Shown here: positions 16,582 to 26,124 of the stretch, piece by piece | Layout of the letters: every line of letters starts with the position of its first letter | How positions within the stretch are numbered: position 1 is the stretch's first letter | DNA from: Clostridium sp. 26_21 | GTDB taxonomy: Bacteria > Bacillota > Clostridia > TANB77 > CAG-508 | Direction: 5' to 3' | Assembly: GCA_001915995.1 (NCBI GenBank) | Contig: MNRO01000021.1 | Span: 62,001 to 126,000, forward strand | DNA: 64,000 nucleotides | Translations under genes and position numbers: made by a program | Notes under the pieces: model-generated | Database searches by the model: none | Seen by the model: the letters and a program-made list of their open reading frames with translations, nothing else | What the model was told of the DNA's origin: nothing

Positions 16582-19335
16582 TTACTGATTTTTGCCACAA
16601 CAGTTCTTATACTTCTTTCCACTTCCACATGGACATGGATCATTACGTCCAACTTTAGGACCCTCATTAACAACTGGTTTGTGTTCTTCAACTTTCATTT
16701 TTTCACCATTATCCAAGCTATTTAATGCTTGTAAAGCTGCACCAGTTATTTTAGCTGTTTCCTCACGTTTTACTTCATCTTGTTTACGAAGATTCATCAT
16801 CATTTGAACTACATCATGTTTGATATCTAATACCATTTCATCAAACATATCCATACCCTCTATTCTGTATTTTACAACAGGATCTTGTTGTCCATAAGCT
16901 CTTAAACCAATACCATCTTTTAATTCATCCATTGCATCAATATGATCCATCCATTTTTGATCAACTACTTTAAGCATTACAACTCTTTCTAGTTCTCTCA
17001 ATTCTTCTGAACCAATTTCAGCTTCTTTCTTATCATATTCTGACAATGCTACTTCTTGTAATTTTTCTATTATTTTGTTTGAATCTTTTGCATTTTCCTT
17101 TACGAAATCACTAATATCTACACCAAATATATTTTTTATATTTGTATTTAATGCTTCTTGATTTACATCATTATCACCTGCAAATTGTGAAATTACAACT
17201 TCTTCTGCTAAAGATTTTATCATATTTAAAATGTTATCTTTTAAGTTTTCACCATCAAGAACTTGTCTTCTTTGTTTATATATGATTTCTCTTTGTGCAT
17301 TCATTACATCATCATATTTTAATACATTCTTTCTGATACTGAAGTTTCTTCCTTCAACTTTCTTTTGAGCTGATTCTACTGCATTACTGATGATTTTGTT
17401 TTCAATTGGAATACTTTCATCCATTCCTACTGCATTATATACTTTTGTAATCATGTCTCCACCAAAGATTTTCATTAAGTCATCATCTAATCCTATATAG
17501 AATTTTGACTCTCCTGGGTCTCCTTGACGTCCACTACGACCTCTTAACTGATTATCAATTCTTCTTGATTCATGTCTTTCTGTTCCTATTATTTTTAGAC
17601 CACCTGCAGCTAAAACTTTTTCTTTTTCTTCTTTGATTTCTTCATCATATTTCTTTTCTAATTCATTGAATTTTTCTCTAGCTCTTAATATTTCTTGGTC
17701 ATCTGTTTCATAATATGTATTTGATTCTTCAATTAAGTTTTCTGGGACTTTATTTTTTCTCATTTCTTGTTTTGCAAGATATTCACTATTTCCACCAAGC
17801 ATAATATCAGTACCACGTCCTGCCATGTTTGTTGCAATTGTTACTGCTCCAAATTTTCCTGCTTGTGCTATTATTTCGGCTTCTTTTTCATGATATTTTG
17901 CGTTTAATACTTCATGCTTAATTCCTTCTTTTTTCAATATGTTGCTTAATTTTTCAGATTTTTCTATTGAAACCGTACCAATTAATACTGGTTGTCCTTT
18001 TTCATGACTTTCTTTTACACTTTGTACTATTGCATTAAATTTTGCTTTTTCATTTTTATAAATTGCATCATTTAAATCTTTTCTTATCATTGGTTTATTT
18101 GTTGGAATTGAAATTACATCTAAATTATAAATTTCTTCAAATTCAGCCTCTTCTGTCATTGCAGTACCTGTCATACCTGACAATTTATCATACATTCTAA
18201 AATAGTTTTGGAATGTGATTGTTGCAAGTGTTTTTGATTCATCTGCAATTTTTACACCTTCTTTTGCTTCAATTGCTTGATGTAATCCATTATTATATCT
18301 TCTTCCATACATAATACGTCCTGTAAATTCATCTACAATTAAGACTTCTCCATCTTTTACGATATAATCAATATCTTTTTTCATTACTCCATGTGCTCTT
18401 AATGCTTGATTTACATGGTGAACAAGTGTTGAATTTTCTATATCATTAAAGTTCTCTAAATGGAATGCTTCTTCTGCTTTTTTAATTCCCTTTTGTGTTA
18501 ATGATGCAGATTTTGCTTTTAAATCAACTATATAATCATAATTTTCATTATCTTCTGCTTGTGCTTCATCTTTTATGTCTTCTTCTACAATTATTTTTGG
18601 TGTTAATCTTTTTACAAAATCATTTGCTTTTTTATATAAATCTGATGATTGATTTGCTCTACCTGAAATGATAAGTGGTGTTCTTGCTTCATCTATTAAT
18701 ATACTATCAATCTCGTCTACGATAGCATATGCTAAATCTCTTTGAACTAATTGTTCTTTATATATAACCATGTTATCTCTTAGATAATCAAATCCGAATT
18801 CATTATTTGTACCATATGTAATATCACAAGCATAAGCTTTTTGTTTTGCTTTTGGATCCATTCCTGCAATAACTAATCCAACAGATAGTCCCATGAATTT
18901 ATATAATTTTCCCATCCATTCACTATCTCTTTTTGCTAAATAATCATTTACTGTTATTACATGAACTCCTCTTCCTGTTAGTGCATTTAAATATACTGGT
19001 AATGTTGCAACAAGTGTTTTTCCTTCACCTGTTTTCATTTCAGCAATTCTACCTTGATGTAAAATAATTCCACCTATTAATTGTACATCAAAATGTCTCA
19101 TTCCTAATACTCTTTTTGATGCTTCTCTTACTACTGCAAAGGCTTCTGGTAATATATCATCTAATGTTTTTCCATTATCTAATTGTTCTTTAAATTCATT
19201 TGTTTTATTTTTTAGTTCTTCGTCTGTTAATTTTGATATTTCATCTTCTAATGAATTTATTTTGTCAACTATTGGCATAATTCTCTTTACTTCTTTTTCA
19301 CTATAGCTCTTAAATATTTTATTAAAAATGCTCAT
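16582..19335 (-). CDS. secA: Preprotein translocase ATPase SecA
   Basis: Peripheral membrane ATPase that drives proteins through SecYEG. The 917 residues are full length: Walker [12 protein letters not shown] near residue 100, the DEAD-type [16 protein letters not shown], motifs TGTA and [25 protein letters not shown], helical scaffold/wing, and a C-terminal zinc-binding tail [16 protein letters not shown]. It would export the surface proteins at 1.6-12.6 kb. It is monocistronic as far as the sequence shows. Confidence 0.98.
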   Translation of the reverse strand: MSIFNKIFKSYSEKEVKRIMPIVDKINSLEDEISKLTDEELKNKTNEFKEQLDNGKTLDDILPEAFAVVREASKRVLGMRHFDVQLIGGIILHQGRIAEMKTGEGKTLVATLPVYLNALTGRGVHVITVNDYLAKRDSEWMGKLYKFMGLSVGLVIAGMDPKAKQKAYACDITYGTNNEFGFDYLRDNMVIYKEQLVQRDLAYAIVDEIDSILIDEARTPLIISGRANQSSDLYKKANDFVKRLTPKIIVEEDIKDEAQAEDNENYDYIVDLKAKSASLTQKGIKKAEEAFHLENFNDIENSTLVHHVNQALRAHGVMKKDIDYIVKDGEVLIVDEFTGRIMYGRRYNNGLHQAIEAKEGVKIADESKTLATITFQNYFRMYDKLSGMTGTAMTEEAEFEEIYNLDVISIPTNKPMIRKDLNDAIYKNEKAKFNAIVQSVKESHEKGQPVLIGTVSIEKSEKLSNILKKEGIKHEVLNAKYHEKEAEIIAQAGKFGAVTIATNMAGRGTDIMLGGNSEYLAKQEMRKNKVPENLIEESNTYYETDDQEILRAREKFNELEKKYDEEIKEEKEKVLAAGGLKIIGTERHESRRIDNQLRGRSGRQGDPGESKFYIGLDDDLMKIFGGDMITKVYNAVGMDESIPIENKIISNAVESAQKKVEGRNFSIRKNVLKYDDVMNAQREIIYKQRRQVLDGENLKDNILNMIKSLAEEVVISQFAGDNDVNQEALNTNIKNIFGVDISDFVKENAKDSNKIIEKLQEVALSEYDKKEAEIGSEELRELERVVMLKVVDQKWMDHIDAMDELKDGIGLRAYGQQDPVVKYRIEGMDMFDEMVLDIKHDVVQMMMNLRKQDEVKREETAKITGAALQALNSLDNGEKMKVEEHKPVVNEGPKVGRNDPCPCGSGKKYKNCCGKNQ

Positions 19336-19457
19336 TTTTTTATCAATTCCTTTCAGTTTTTAACTTTTATAATATTACCACGAATTATTTTATTTTTCAA
19401 CCCTTTTGATGTTCTAAGTTTATTTTTTTTTCATATTCTTTATTGGAGGTTTTTAAA

Positions 19458-20693
19458 TTGAAAACTAACAAACTATTTATTTTATTTTTAATTTTGATAT
19501 TTCTTCTTTCTGGAATTGTCTATTCTGATGATATAGATTTTGAAGTAGATTCTTCTATTGAAACTATTTCTCCTCAAGATACACTTCCTTCTATAAATTC
19601 AAGAGCTGCTATTGTTTATGATAGAAATTCTGGAATGATTTTATATGGAAAAAATGAAAATGAGAAAAGAAAAATGGCTTCTACTACTAAAATTATGACT
19701 GCTATATTAGTTATTGAAAATTCAAATTTAAAAGATATTGTAACAGTTTCTTCTAAGTCTGCTGGAACAGGTGGCTCTCGTCTAGGTCTTCATAAAGATG
19801 ATAAAATTTCAGTTGCTGATTTACTTTATGGTTTAATGCTATGTTCCGGTAATGATGCAGCTGTTGCTCTTGCTGAACACATTAGTGGAAGTGTTGAAAA
19901 TTTTGCTATATTAATGAATCAAAAGGCTTGCGAAATTGGTTTAAAATCAAGTCATTTTGTTACTCCTCATGGTCTTGATAATGAAGAACATTATACCACT
20001 GCTTATGAATTAGCTCTTTTAACTAATTATGCTTTAAGAATTGATATTTTTAGAAAATATGTTGGCACAAAGTCTCAGACTATTAGAATAAATACTTATT
20101 CTAAAACATTAAATAATACAAATGAATTACTTGGATATTTAGATGGTGTTTATGGTGTAAAAACTGGATTTACAAATGGTGCTAATCGTTGCTTAGTTAC
20201 TGCTGTAAAAAGAAATAATATTGATTTAATATGTATTGTACTTGGTGCTGATACAAAAAAAGATAGAACTCGTGATAGTATTAAACTTATTGAATATGCT
20301 TTTAAAACTTTTTTTCCTTATAATATTAAAGAGAAAATCGAAAATGAATTCCAGAACTGGATTTTATGTAACTCAAATAGTTTTTCTGTTTCAAAAGGAC
20401 TTTCAAATGATATTTCTCCATATTTAGGAAATTTAAATTATGAATATTTACCTTTATCTAGTAATCAAATTCAAAATTTAAGCATATATATATATTGTAA
20501 TTATACTTTAACAGCACCTTTAGAAAAAGATTCTTCTATTGGAACTTTAGCTGTTAATATAGATGGCCAAAATATTATTACATTAAATATAAAGAATAGA
20601 AACCCTATTTCTAAAATGACTTATAAAGATTTCTTTAAAAATCTTATAAAAAATTATCCTTATTGCTTAGAATCTATTATTTTTAATAAATAA
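19458..20693 (+). CDS. D-alanyl-D-alanine carboxypeptidase (PBP5/DacF family)
   Basis: Penicillin-binding peptidase S11 that trims the terminal D-Ala of peptidoglycan stem peptides outside the cell. From the TTG at 19458 (9 bases after GGAGG; the earlier TTG at 19443 overlaps that site and is rejected) the protein is 411 residues. It has a signal peptide (1-23), S75-T-T-K78 nucleophile motif, S-G-N at 130-132, K-T-G at 235-237 and a C-terminal beta domain. No clear C-terminal amphipathic anchor is obvious. A dacF/dacB sporulation role is possible but not distinguishable from vegetative PBP5. Confidence 0.93.
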   Translation: MKTNKLFILFLILIFLLSGIVYSDDIDFEVDSSIETISPQDTLPSINSRAAIVYDRNSGMILYGKNENEKRKMASTTKIMTAILVIENSNLKDIVTVSSKSAGTGGSRLGLHKDDKISVADLLYGLMLCSGNDAAVALAEHISGSVENFAILMNQKACEIGLKSSHFVTPHGLDNEEHYTTAYELALLTNYALRIDIFRKYVGTKSQTIRINTYSKTLNNTNELLGYLDGVYGVKTGFTNGANRCLVTAVKRNNIDLICIVLGADTKKDRTRDSIKLIEYAFKTFFPYNIKEKIENEFQNWILCNSNSFSVSKGLSNDISPYLGNLNYEYLPLSSNQIQNLSIYIYCNYTLTAPLEKDSSIGTLAVNIDGQNIITLNIKNRNPISKMTYKDFFKNLIKNYPYCLESIIFNK

Positions 20694-20756
20694 TTTTTAA
20701 AATTTAATACAAAATTCTAAATAACTGTAGATTTAAAAAAACTTCAAATAATTCTA

Positions 20757-20785
20757 TTGACAAATTGGAAATCTTTTGTTATTAT
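20757..20785 (+). promoter_or_regulatory. Sigma-A promoter of the tRNA-Gly/tRNA-Cys unit
   Basis: TTGACA, 17-base spacer, TATTAT, about 70 bases upstream of tRNA-Gly. Confidence 0.65.
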
Positions 20786-20853
20786 TAAATAGCTTGATTA
20801 AGAAAATCATCTCCTATATATGATAATACTTAATCTTAAAATATTTAATAATT

Positions 20854-20927
20854 GCAGGTATAGTTTAGTGGTAAAACGAGACCTTGCCAAGGTTTAGTCA
20901 CGAGTCCGATTCTCGTTACCTGCTCCA
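20854..20927 (+). tRNA. tRNA-Gly (anticodon GCC)
   Basis: Complete cloverleaf with encoded CCA. Acceptor GCAGGTA pairs with TACCTGC, the D-loop is AGTGGTA, the anticodon loop is TTGCCAA and the T-loop is TCCGATT. First of a three-tRNA cluster. Confidence 0.95.
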
Positions 20928-20964
20928 TTTTATTATTAAATATTATTTTTTATAATTTTATTAT

Positions 20965-21038
20965 GGCGAGTTAGCCAAGTGGTAAGGCAATGGTCTGCAA
21001 AACCGTGATCATCGGTCCGAATCCGATACTCGCCTCCA
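20965..21038 (+). tRNA. tRNA-Cys (anticodon GCA)
   Basis: Acceptor GGCGAGT pairs with ACTCGCC, the anticodon loop is CTGCAAA, and CCA is encoded. It follows tRNA-Gly by 37 bases, probably on the same transcript. Confidence 0.95.
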
Positions 21039-21057
21039 AAAAAACTAAAATTACCAC

Positions 21058-21086
21058 TTGACAAATTATAAAAAAATAAGTATAAT
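21058..21086 (+). promoter_or_regulatory. Perfect consensus sigma-A promoter of tRNA-Met
   Basis: TTGACA, 17-base spacer, TATAAT, ending 12 bases before the tRNA. Confidence 0.8.
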
Positions 21087-21098
21087 ATTTTTGTTCAT

Positions 21099-21175
21099 GG
21101 CGAAGTAGCTCAGTTGGCTAGAGCATTCGGTTCATACCCGACAGGTCGGCGGTTCGAATCCACCCTTCGCTACCA
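21099..21175 (+). tRNA. tRNA-Met, elongator type (anticodon CAT)
   Basis: Acceptor GGCGAAG with TTCGCT, anticodon loop TTCATAC, T-loop TTCGAAT, encoded CCA. The 5' GGCG start is that of elongator rather than initiator tRNA. A CAT-anticodon tRNA-Ile modified by TilS cannot be wholly excluded by eye. Confidence 0.88.
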
Positions 21176-21185
21176 ATAAAAAGTT

Positions 21186-21209
21186 CCTCAGCTAAGCTGA
21201 GGATTTTTT
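21186..21209 (+). terminator. Terminator of the tRNA cluster
   Basis: CCTCAGCTAAGCTGAGG hairpin followed by ATTTTTTATT. It abuts the stop codon of the opposing BofC-like gene. Confidence 0.8.
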
Positions 21210-21210
21210 A

Positions 21211-21804
21211 TTATTCAAAATCTTCTATTAATTTATTTAATTCTTCTTTTCCATAAACATCTAATCCACCGTTTTCTATACTTATCAAATCTGTCTTTGT
21301 TAAATATTCACTCGAGATATTTGTTTTTTCATATATTGATTCATTTCCTTCCTTATCCAATTGATATATAACTATTTTTCCTTCTTCTACTCTTAGTTTG
21401 AAATGTTCTCCACACATATCATCAAATTCTTTATATAAAGTCACTTTATTAGGTTCAAATCCAATTACTTTCCAATCTGTATACTTATTCTGTACTTCTT
21501 CTTTTGTTAAATTTACAAGTTCTTGTGGCATTTCTACATATTCATTTATTGTATGATCACATTGTTTAAAATATTTTTTTAATATTAATTGTGAATTGGC
21601 TGATATTTTTTCTTTTGTTGCAACGACTGCTTCTATTTTTGTTTCTTTAGTATATTCTTTTGTACATTCATCTTCTATATTTTCTGAAATTTCGGTTTCT
21701 TTTTTTGTTTTTTGCAATTTATTTTCCTTTACAATATTCATCGTTATAATTAAGCTGGTGAAAAATGCAATTATAACTATTGTAATAATATATTGTTTTT
21801 TCAT
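21211..21804 (-). CDS. BofC C-terminal-domain-like membrane protein
   Basis: 197 residues with an N-terminal signal anchor (about 5-24), an acidic linker and a C-terminal domain reading EYLTKTDLISIENGGLDVYGKEELNKLIEDFE (about 165-197). That pattern matches the C-terminal domain of BofC, the forespore-secreted inhibitor that holds back pro-sigma-K processing in Bacillus. The middle (KYTDWKVIGFEPNKVTLYKEF) resembles the other half of such proteins. In Clostridia this family's function is less clear. comEC starts 18 bases upstream on the same strand. Confidence 0.7.
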   Translation of the reverse strand: MKKQYIITIVIIAFFTSLIITMNIVKENKLQKTKKETEISENIEDECTKEYTKETKIEAVVATKEKISANSQLILKKYFKQCDHTINEYVEMPQELVNLTKEEVQNKYTDWKVIGFEPNKVTLYKEFDDMCGEHFKLRVEEGKIVIYQLDKEGNESIYEKTNISSEYLTKTDLISIENGGLDVYGKEELNKLIEDFE

Positions 21805-21821
21805 GACAATCCCTTCTCATT

Positions 21822-24257
21822 CTAGCTTGTATTAAGCTTTGTATTTATATTTATTATTGCCCTTTTGGTAATTTTTATGCAAATTTCTCCCATTTTATCT
21901 GTTCTATAAATTTTAATTTTTCTTTTTTCTAAATTTTCAATAGTAATATTTGATGGGTGTCCAAATGTATTATTTTCTCCCACACCTATAAAAGCATATT
22001 GTGGTTTTACTACATCTAATATTTTTTCTATTGATGATGTTTTTGAACCATGATGTGCTGTTTTTAATATTGTTGATTTTAATATTGATATATTATTTTC
22101 ATATTTTGAAACAATCTCTTTTTCTGCTATTTCTTCTATATCTCCTGTAAATAGCATTGAAAATTTATTATAATTTAATTTACATACTAATGAATTGTTA
22201 TTAATTGCATTGTCAGATATCATTTTTTGAGAATCTGGCCATAACACATCAAAATACAAATTTTTTTCTATATTTATTCTCATTCCTGCTTCTACTATTT
22301 TTACATTTAGATTTTGTTTTTTTACTATTTCTTTAAATTTATTATAATTAGTTGAATCTTCATATTGTTTCCCTATTATTACATTTTTTACTTTTATCTG
22401 TTCTAAAATATATAAAATTCCTCCACAATGATCTTGATCAAAATGGCTTATTATACAATAATCTATTTCAAGAATCTTTCTATTAAATAAATATGGTAAT
22501 AATGTATTTTTTCCAATGTCAAAGTTTTTTTGACCTCCTCCATCTATTAATATTTTCTGGTGTTTTGGTGTTTCTATAAGACAACAATCTCCCTGTCCAA
22601 CATCTACAAAGTAGATTTTTAAATCTCCCGGAATTTTTTTAATTATAATTGAACTAATTAATATAATAGTGAATACTCTTATTATTATTTTTCTCTTTGA
22701 ATAAACATATTTTGAAATCTTTAAAATTATTTTTTGATTAAAACTATATTTTTGAATCTTTTTTATTTTATGTCTGTAATAAATAATATATATGATAAAA
22801 TAATAAATTATAATTTGCCATGTATCTGGAGTTATTACCTTAAAATTTGTTATTGGAAATTTTGTTCCTATCTTTGAAATTAATGATAATGCTGTTATTG
22901 GAATTTGTACTACTTTAGCAATTTCTGTTCCTATTTTTAATGATAAAAATGTAACTAATATTTGTATTATTCCTCCTATAACTAATGGTCCTATAATGAT
23001 TCCTACAAGTATATTTGTTACTATAAATGATAAACTTATAAAATTGTATTTGGTAATTATTATTGGCATAGTCATAAATTGTGCTGATATTGCTACAGCA
23101 ATTTCTTCTACAAATGAATTATGTTTTATACAAAAATTAGTATATTTTTCTTTTAAGCATGGTGATTTTATTTTTATATTCATTATGAAATCTTCTACTA
23201 TTGGTCTAAAAAATACAACCCCTATTGTTCCTGCATATGTAAATTGAAAGCTTGTACTAAATAAATTATATGGATTCATAAATAATATTATAATAGCTGA
23301 TATTGAAATGTTATTTAATGTATCACTTTTTCTATATACTAGAAATGCAGTACACATTAATGTTGCCATTATTACAGATCTTATAACTGAAATGCTAAAT
23401 CCTGTTATTGCCATATATATAAATAAAATTAGTATTTCTATAATTCTGCTTTTTCTTTGTCCAAATATGCCTTGAGTACTTTTTTCTGATAGATAAATAA
23501 TATATGACACATGTAATCCAGATACAGCTAATACATGTGATATACTGCTTTGCGAAAAATCTTCTCTTGTTTCTTCATCAATTTCACTTGTATCTCCTAA
23601 TAATACTCCTAAAACTATTGGCATTGTATTTGAATTATATGTTTTTTCTAAATTATCTTTTATTTTTAAATGCAGTTTATTGGTATAATATAATATTCCT
23701 TTATGAATATCTATTTTCTTTACCTGTTCTGCTCTTATAGTTCCATATATTTTTAATGTTTTTAAATATTCTTTGTAATTAAAACCTTTATAATTTCTTG
23801 CCTCTGATGGTTCAGAAAAATTCCCTTGTATTTCTAAAATTTCTCCATATTCTAAATTTTTCTTTGTTGTCATATATAAATATGTATCTTTGTGCTTTGA
23901 TGATAAAACTTTGATTTTATATCTATTATAATATTGTTTTTCTTTTTTATTATCTATTATTTCTACTTGTATTTTTAACTCTTCTCCATCATGATATAAG
24001 TTTTGATATTTTTTAGTTTGAAATTTGATTATAATATTAGAAATTAATGATGAAATAATTATTAATGATAATACATTAAATTTAATTAATATTTTGATAT
24101 AATGAAAAAATTTTTTCTTTTTGAATTTTGAAATATTGGATATATAATATAAAATTAACAAAATTATATAAAAAAAGACTATACTTATTTTTAAGTATAG
24201 TCCCCATAATATACCTATTATATAACCAATTAATATGATAAAAATTGGTCTATTCAA
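21822..24257 (-). CDS. comEC: ComEC/Rec2 DNA uptake channel protein
   Basis: Inner-membrane channel for single-stranded DNA during natural transformation. The 811 residues contain N-terminal helices and an OB-like domain (about 1-180), the competence domain with LAVSGLHVSYIIY (about 235-520, many helices), and a C-terminal metallo-beta-lactamase domain with VDVGQGDCCLIE, SHFDQDHCGG and AHHGSK. The full domain set suggests a working protein. The start is TTG, immediately after the stop of the NlpC/P60 gene (TAATTG), so translation is coupled. With dprA at position 1 and radA it supports competence potential. Confidence 0.95.
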   Translation of the reverse strand: MNRPIFIILIGYIIGILWGLYLKISIVFFYIILLILYYISNISKFKKKKFFHYIKILIKFNVLSLIIISSLISNIIIKFQTKKYQNLYHDGEELKIQVEIIDNKKEKQYYNRYKIKVLSSKHKDTYLYMTTKKNLEYGEILEIQGNFSEPSEARNYKGFNYKEYLKTLKIYGTIRAEQVKKIDIHKGILYYTNKLHLKIKDNLEKTYNSNTMPIVLGVLLGDTSEIDEETREDFSQSSISHVLAVSGLHVSYIIYLSEKSTQGIFGQRKSRIIEILILFIYMAITGFSISVIRSVIMATLMCTAFLVYRKSDTLNNISISAIIILFMNPYNLFSTSFQFTYAGTIGVVFFRPIVEDFIMNIKIKSPCLKEKYTNFCIKHNSFVEEIAVAISAQFMTMPIIITKYNFISLSFIVTNILVGIIIGPLVIGGIIQILVTFLSLKIGTEIAKVVQIPITALSLISKIGTKFPITNFKVITPDTWQIIIYYFIIYIIYYRHKIKKIQKYSFNQKIILKISKYVYSKRKIIIRVFTIILISSIIIKKIPGDLKIYFVDVGQGDCCLIETPKHQKILIDGGGQKNFDIGKNTLLPYLFNRKILEIDYCIISHFDQDHCGGILYILEQIKVKNVIIGKQYEDSTNYNKFKEIVKKQNLNVKIVEAGMRINIEKNLYFDVLWPDSQKMISDNAINNNSLVCKLNYNKFSMLFTGDIEEIAEKEIVSKYENNISILKSTILKTAHHGSKTSSIEKILDVVKPQYAFIGVGENNTFGHPSNITIENLEKRKIKIYRTDKMGEICIKITKRAIININTKLNTS

Positions 24258-25370
24258 TTAAATTACTCTCCTTGCTCCAACATATCTTTGTGAATAATAA
24301 CTTGATGATAGTGCTGTAATTACAACACCTTCTTTTTTATTTGCTGCATGTATAAAGTTACCATTTCCTATGAAAATTCCAACATGCCCTATTGCTGTTT
24401 TTCCTTGATTTTTGAAAATTACTATATCTCCTGGTTGTAAATTTGATTTACTTACTGCTGTACCATTTTTTATTTGATCTTTTGATGATCTATTTAATGA
24501 TACTCCAAAATTTCTAAATACATATGTTGTAAATCCTGAACAGTCAAATCCTGTTGATGGTGATGAACCTCCTGCTACATATTTATATCCTAAATATTTT
24601 TTTGCAAATTCTACAACTTCTTTTCCTTCTGAGCTTGATGTTGAAGCCTCTCTTGTATTTTCTTCTGTTGTTTCTTCACTTGGTTCTGAATAAGTTGAAA
24701 TTGTTCTATCAACATCACCTCTTGATGTGTTTGCTGGAAGTTTTGTATCTGATACATACTTTTGTGATACATATCCAATTTGGTTGTTATAATCAATTCT
24801 ATACCATCCATCTATTTCTCCAGTGATTTTTATTTTTGAATTAAAACTTAAACTATGTATTGCTTCGCTTGATGTTGATGGTTCTGTTCTTATATTTAAG
24901 CCATCTGCTTTTACATATCCTGTTTTATTTAATTCCGTAATTTCTATATCATTTTCTTCTTCTTTTATATTTTCTGAAATATTTTCTGAAACATTTTCTT
25001 TTATATCATTTGGTATATCTTGTTCTTTTTCTGGTTGGACAATTTCATTTTTATCCTGTTTTTCTATTGATTGTTTTAAAGTATTAATTCTTATCCATCC
25101 ACTTTTTTCAGATGTTTCTATTTGACACCAATCATTTAATATTTCAATTACTCTAATATTTTCATTTGATATTTCATCTTTTTCTAATGCAAATACTAAT
25201 GGTAATGTTTTTACACTCACTTTTTGTGTTAATTTATATTGTTTATCTTTTTCTATTGTTACAATTTGGCTTTCTTCTGTCCCCTCACTTTCATTTGCTT
25301 CTACTTTCGTAATTATTAATGTTAACATTATTATCATTAGTGCAATTATTAGTAATTGTTTGATTTTCAT
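24258..25370 (-). CDS. Secreted SH3-domain NlpC/P60 peptidoglycan endopeptidase
   Basis: Cell-wall hydrolase predicted to cut gamma-D-Glu-diaminopimelate bonds. 370 residues: signal peptide (1-25), a first SH3-like domain (about 45-95), an acidic linker, a bacterial SH3 domain (GYVKADGLNIRTEPSTSSE onward, about 152-208), a Ser/Thr/Glu-rich linker, and the C-terminal NlpC/P60 domain with Cys277 (FDCSGF), His329 (IGHVGIF) and His341 (FIHAAN). It shares a transcript with comEC. Confidence 0.94.
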   Translation of the reverse strand: MKIKQLLIIALMIIMLTLIITKVEANESEGTEESQIVTIEKDKQYKLTQKVSVKTLPLVFALEKDEISNENIRVIEILNDWCQIETSEKSGWIRINTLKQSIEKQDKNEIVQPEKEQDIPNDIKENVSENISENIKEEENDIEITELNKTGYVKADGLNIRTEPSTSSEAIHSLSFNSKIKITGEIDGWYRIDYNNQIGYVSQKYVSDTKLPANTSRGDVDRTISTYSEPSEETTEENTREASTSSSEGKEVVEFAKKYLGYKYVAGGSSPSTGFDCSGFTTYVFRNFGVSLNRSSKDQIKNGTAVSKSNLQPGDIVIFKNQGKTAIGHVGIFIGNGNFIHAANKKEGVVITALSSSYYSQRYVGARRVI

Positions 25371-25404
25371 TTTTTACCTCGTCTAAAAAAAATTAACATT
25401 TATT

Positions 25405-25434
25405 ATTATACCACATATGTATTTCATTTGTCAA
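25405..25434 (-). promoter_or_regulatory. Sigma-A promoter of the NlpC/P60-comEC unit
   Basis: Minus strand TTGACA, 18-base spacer, TATAAT, about 35 bases before the ATG. Confidence 0.65.
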
Positions 25435-25452
25435 ATTTCAATTAATAAAACT

Positions 25453-25490
25453 AATAAATCCTTACAGATAAAAATCTGTAAGGATTTATT
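25453..25490 (-). terminator. Terminator of the hsp20 gene
   Basis: AATAAATCCTTACAGAT / ATCTGTAAGGATTTATT hairpin, immediately after the hsp20 stop codon. Confidence 0.75.
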
Positions 25491-25497
25491 ACAATTG

Positions 25498-25926
25498 CTA
25501 TTCTCCGATTGGAATATATTTCTTTTCTTCAACTTTTTTCTCTACTTCTTTAGGAAATTCTATTGACAAAATTCCGTTCTTGAAACTTGCTTTTATGTCT
25601 TCTTCTTTTAAGCTTTCTCCAACATAATAGCTTCTTGAACACATTCCAGTAAATCTTTCTCTCTTTAGATATTTAGCATGTTTGTCTTTATCTTCTTTTT
25701 CTTCATTTTTTTCTGCAGATACTGTTAAATACCCTTCATTTAATTCAATTTTGATATCCTCTTTATCATATCCTGGAACATCAATTTCTAGCATATATTT
25801 TCCATCTTTTTCTTTCAAATCTGTTTTCATTATTTTATTTTCTTTTTCTCCAAAGAATGGATCAGCGAAAACCTCATCAAAAATATCTAATCCATTTCCA
25901 TTTCTTCTAGCTGGTATCATCATCAT
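25498..25926 (-). CDS. Hsp20/alpha-crystallin small heat-shock protein
   Basis: Cytosolic holdase chaperone. The 142 residues have the short N-terminus with DIFDEVFADPFFG, the alpha-crystallin domain (about 38-130) with MLEIDVPGYDKEDIKIEL and GILSIEFPKE (the G-I-L motif region), and the family's usual length. Strong AGGAGG site. The promoter at 26024-26051 gives a long (about 90 base) leader, which might hold a thermosensitive structure; I could not identify one. Confidence 0.95.
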   Translation of the reverse strand: MMMIPARRNGNGLDIFDEVFADPFFGEKENKIMKTDLKEKDGKYMLEIDVPGYDKEDIKIELNEGYLTVSAEKNEEKEDKDKHAKYLKRERFTGMCSRSYYVGESLKEEDIKASFKNGILSIEFPKEVEKKVEEKKYIPIGE

Positions 25927-26023
25927 AATTCATTACCTCCTTATAATTTTATGTGTTGACACCTTTTCTCGGTACACATATAAATATTATTAACTTTTTG
26001 GTTAATTTCTATTTACATTATCT

Positions 26024-26051
26024 ATTATACCTCTTATTTTAGCAAAGTCAA
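26024..26051 (-). promoter_or_regulatory. Sigma-A promoter of hsp20
   Basis: Minus strand TTGACT, 16-base spacer, TATAAT. No CIRCE element (TTAGCACTC-N9-GAGTGCTAA) is present. Confidence 0.6.
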
Positions 26052-26124
26052 TAGTAGACTGCTAATTTTCACAAAATTTTCACATTTTCTATGTATCTAT
26101 TCATATAAACTAACTACAAATTGA

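Noticed and set aside
24611..24811. Lys/Gln-rich ORFs on either strand inside the NlpC/P60 and similar coding regions
   Set aside because: Alternative-frame shadows of the linker of a clear gene, with no ribosome binding sites.
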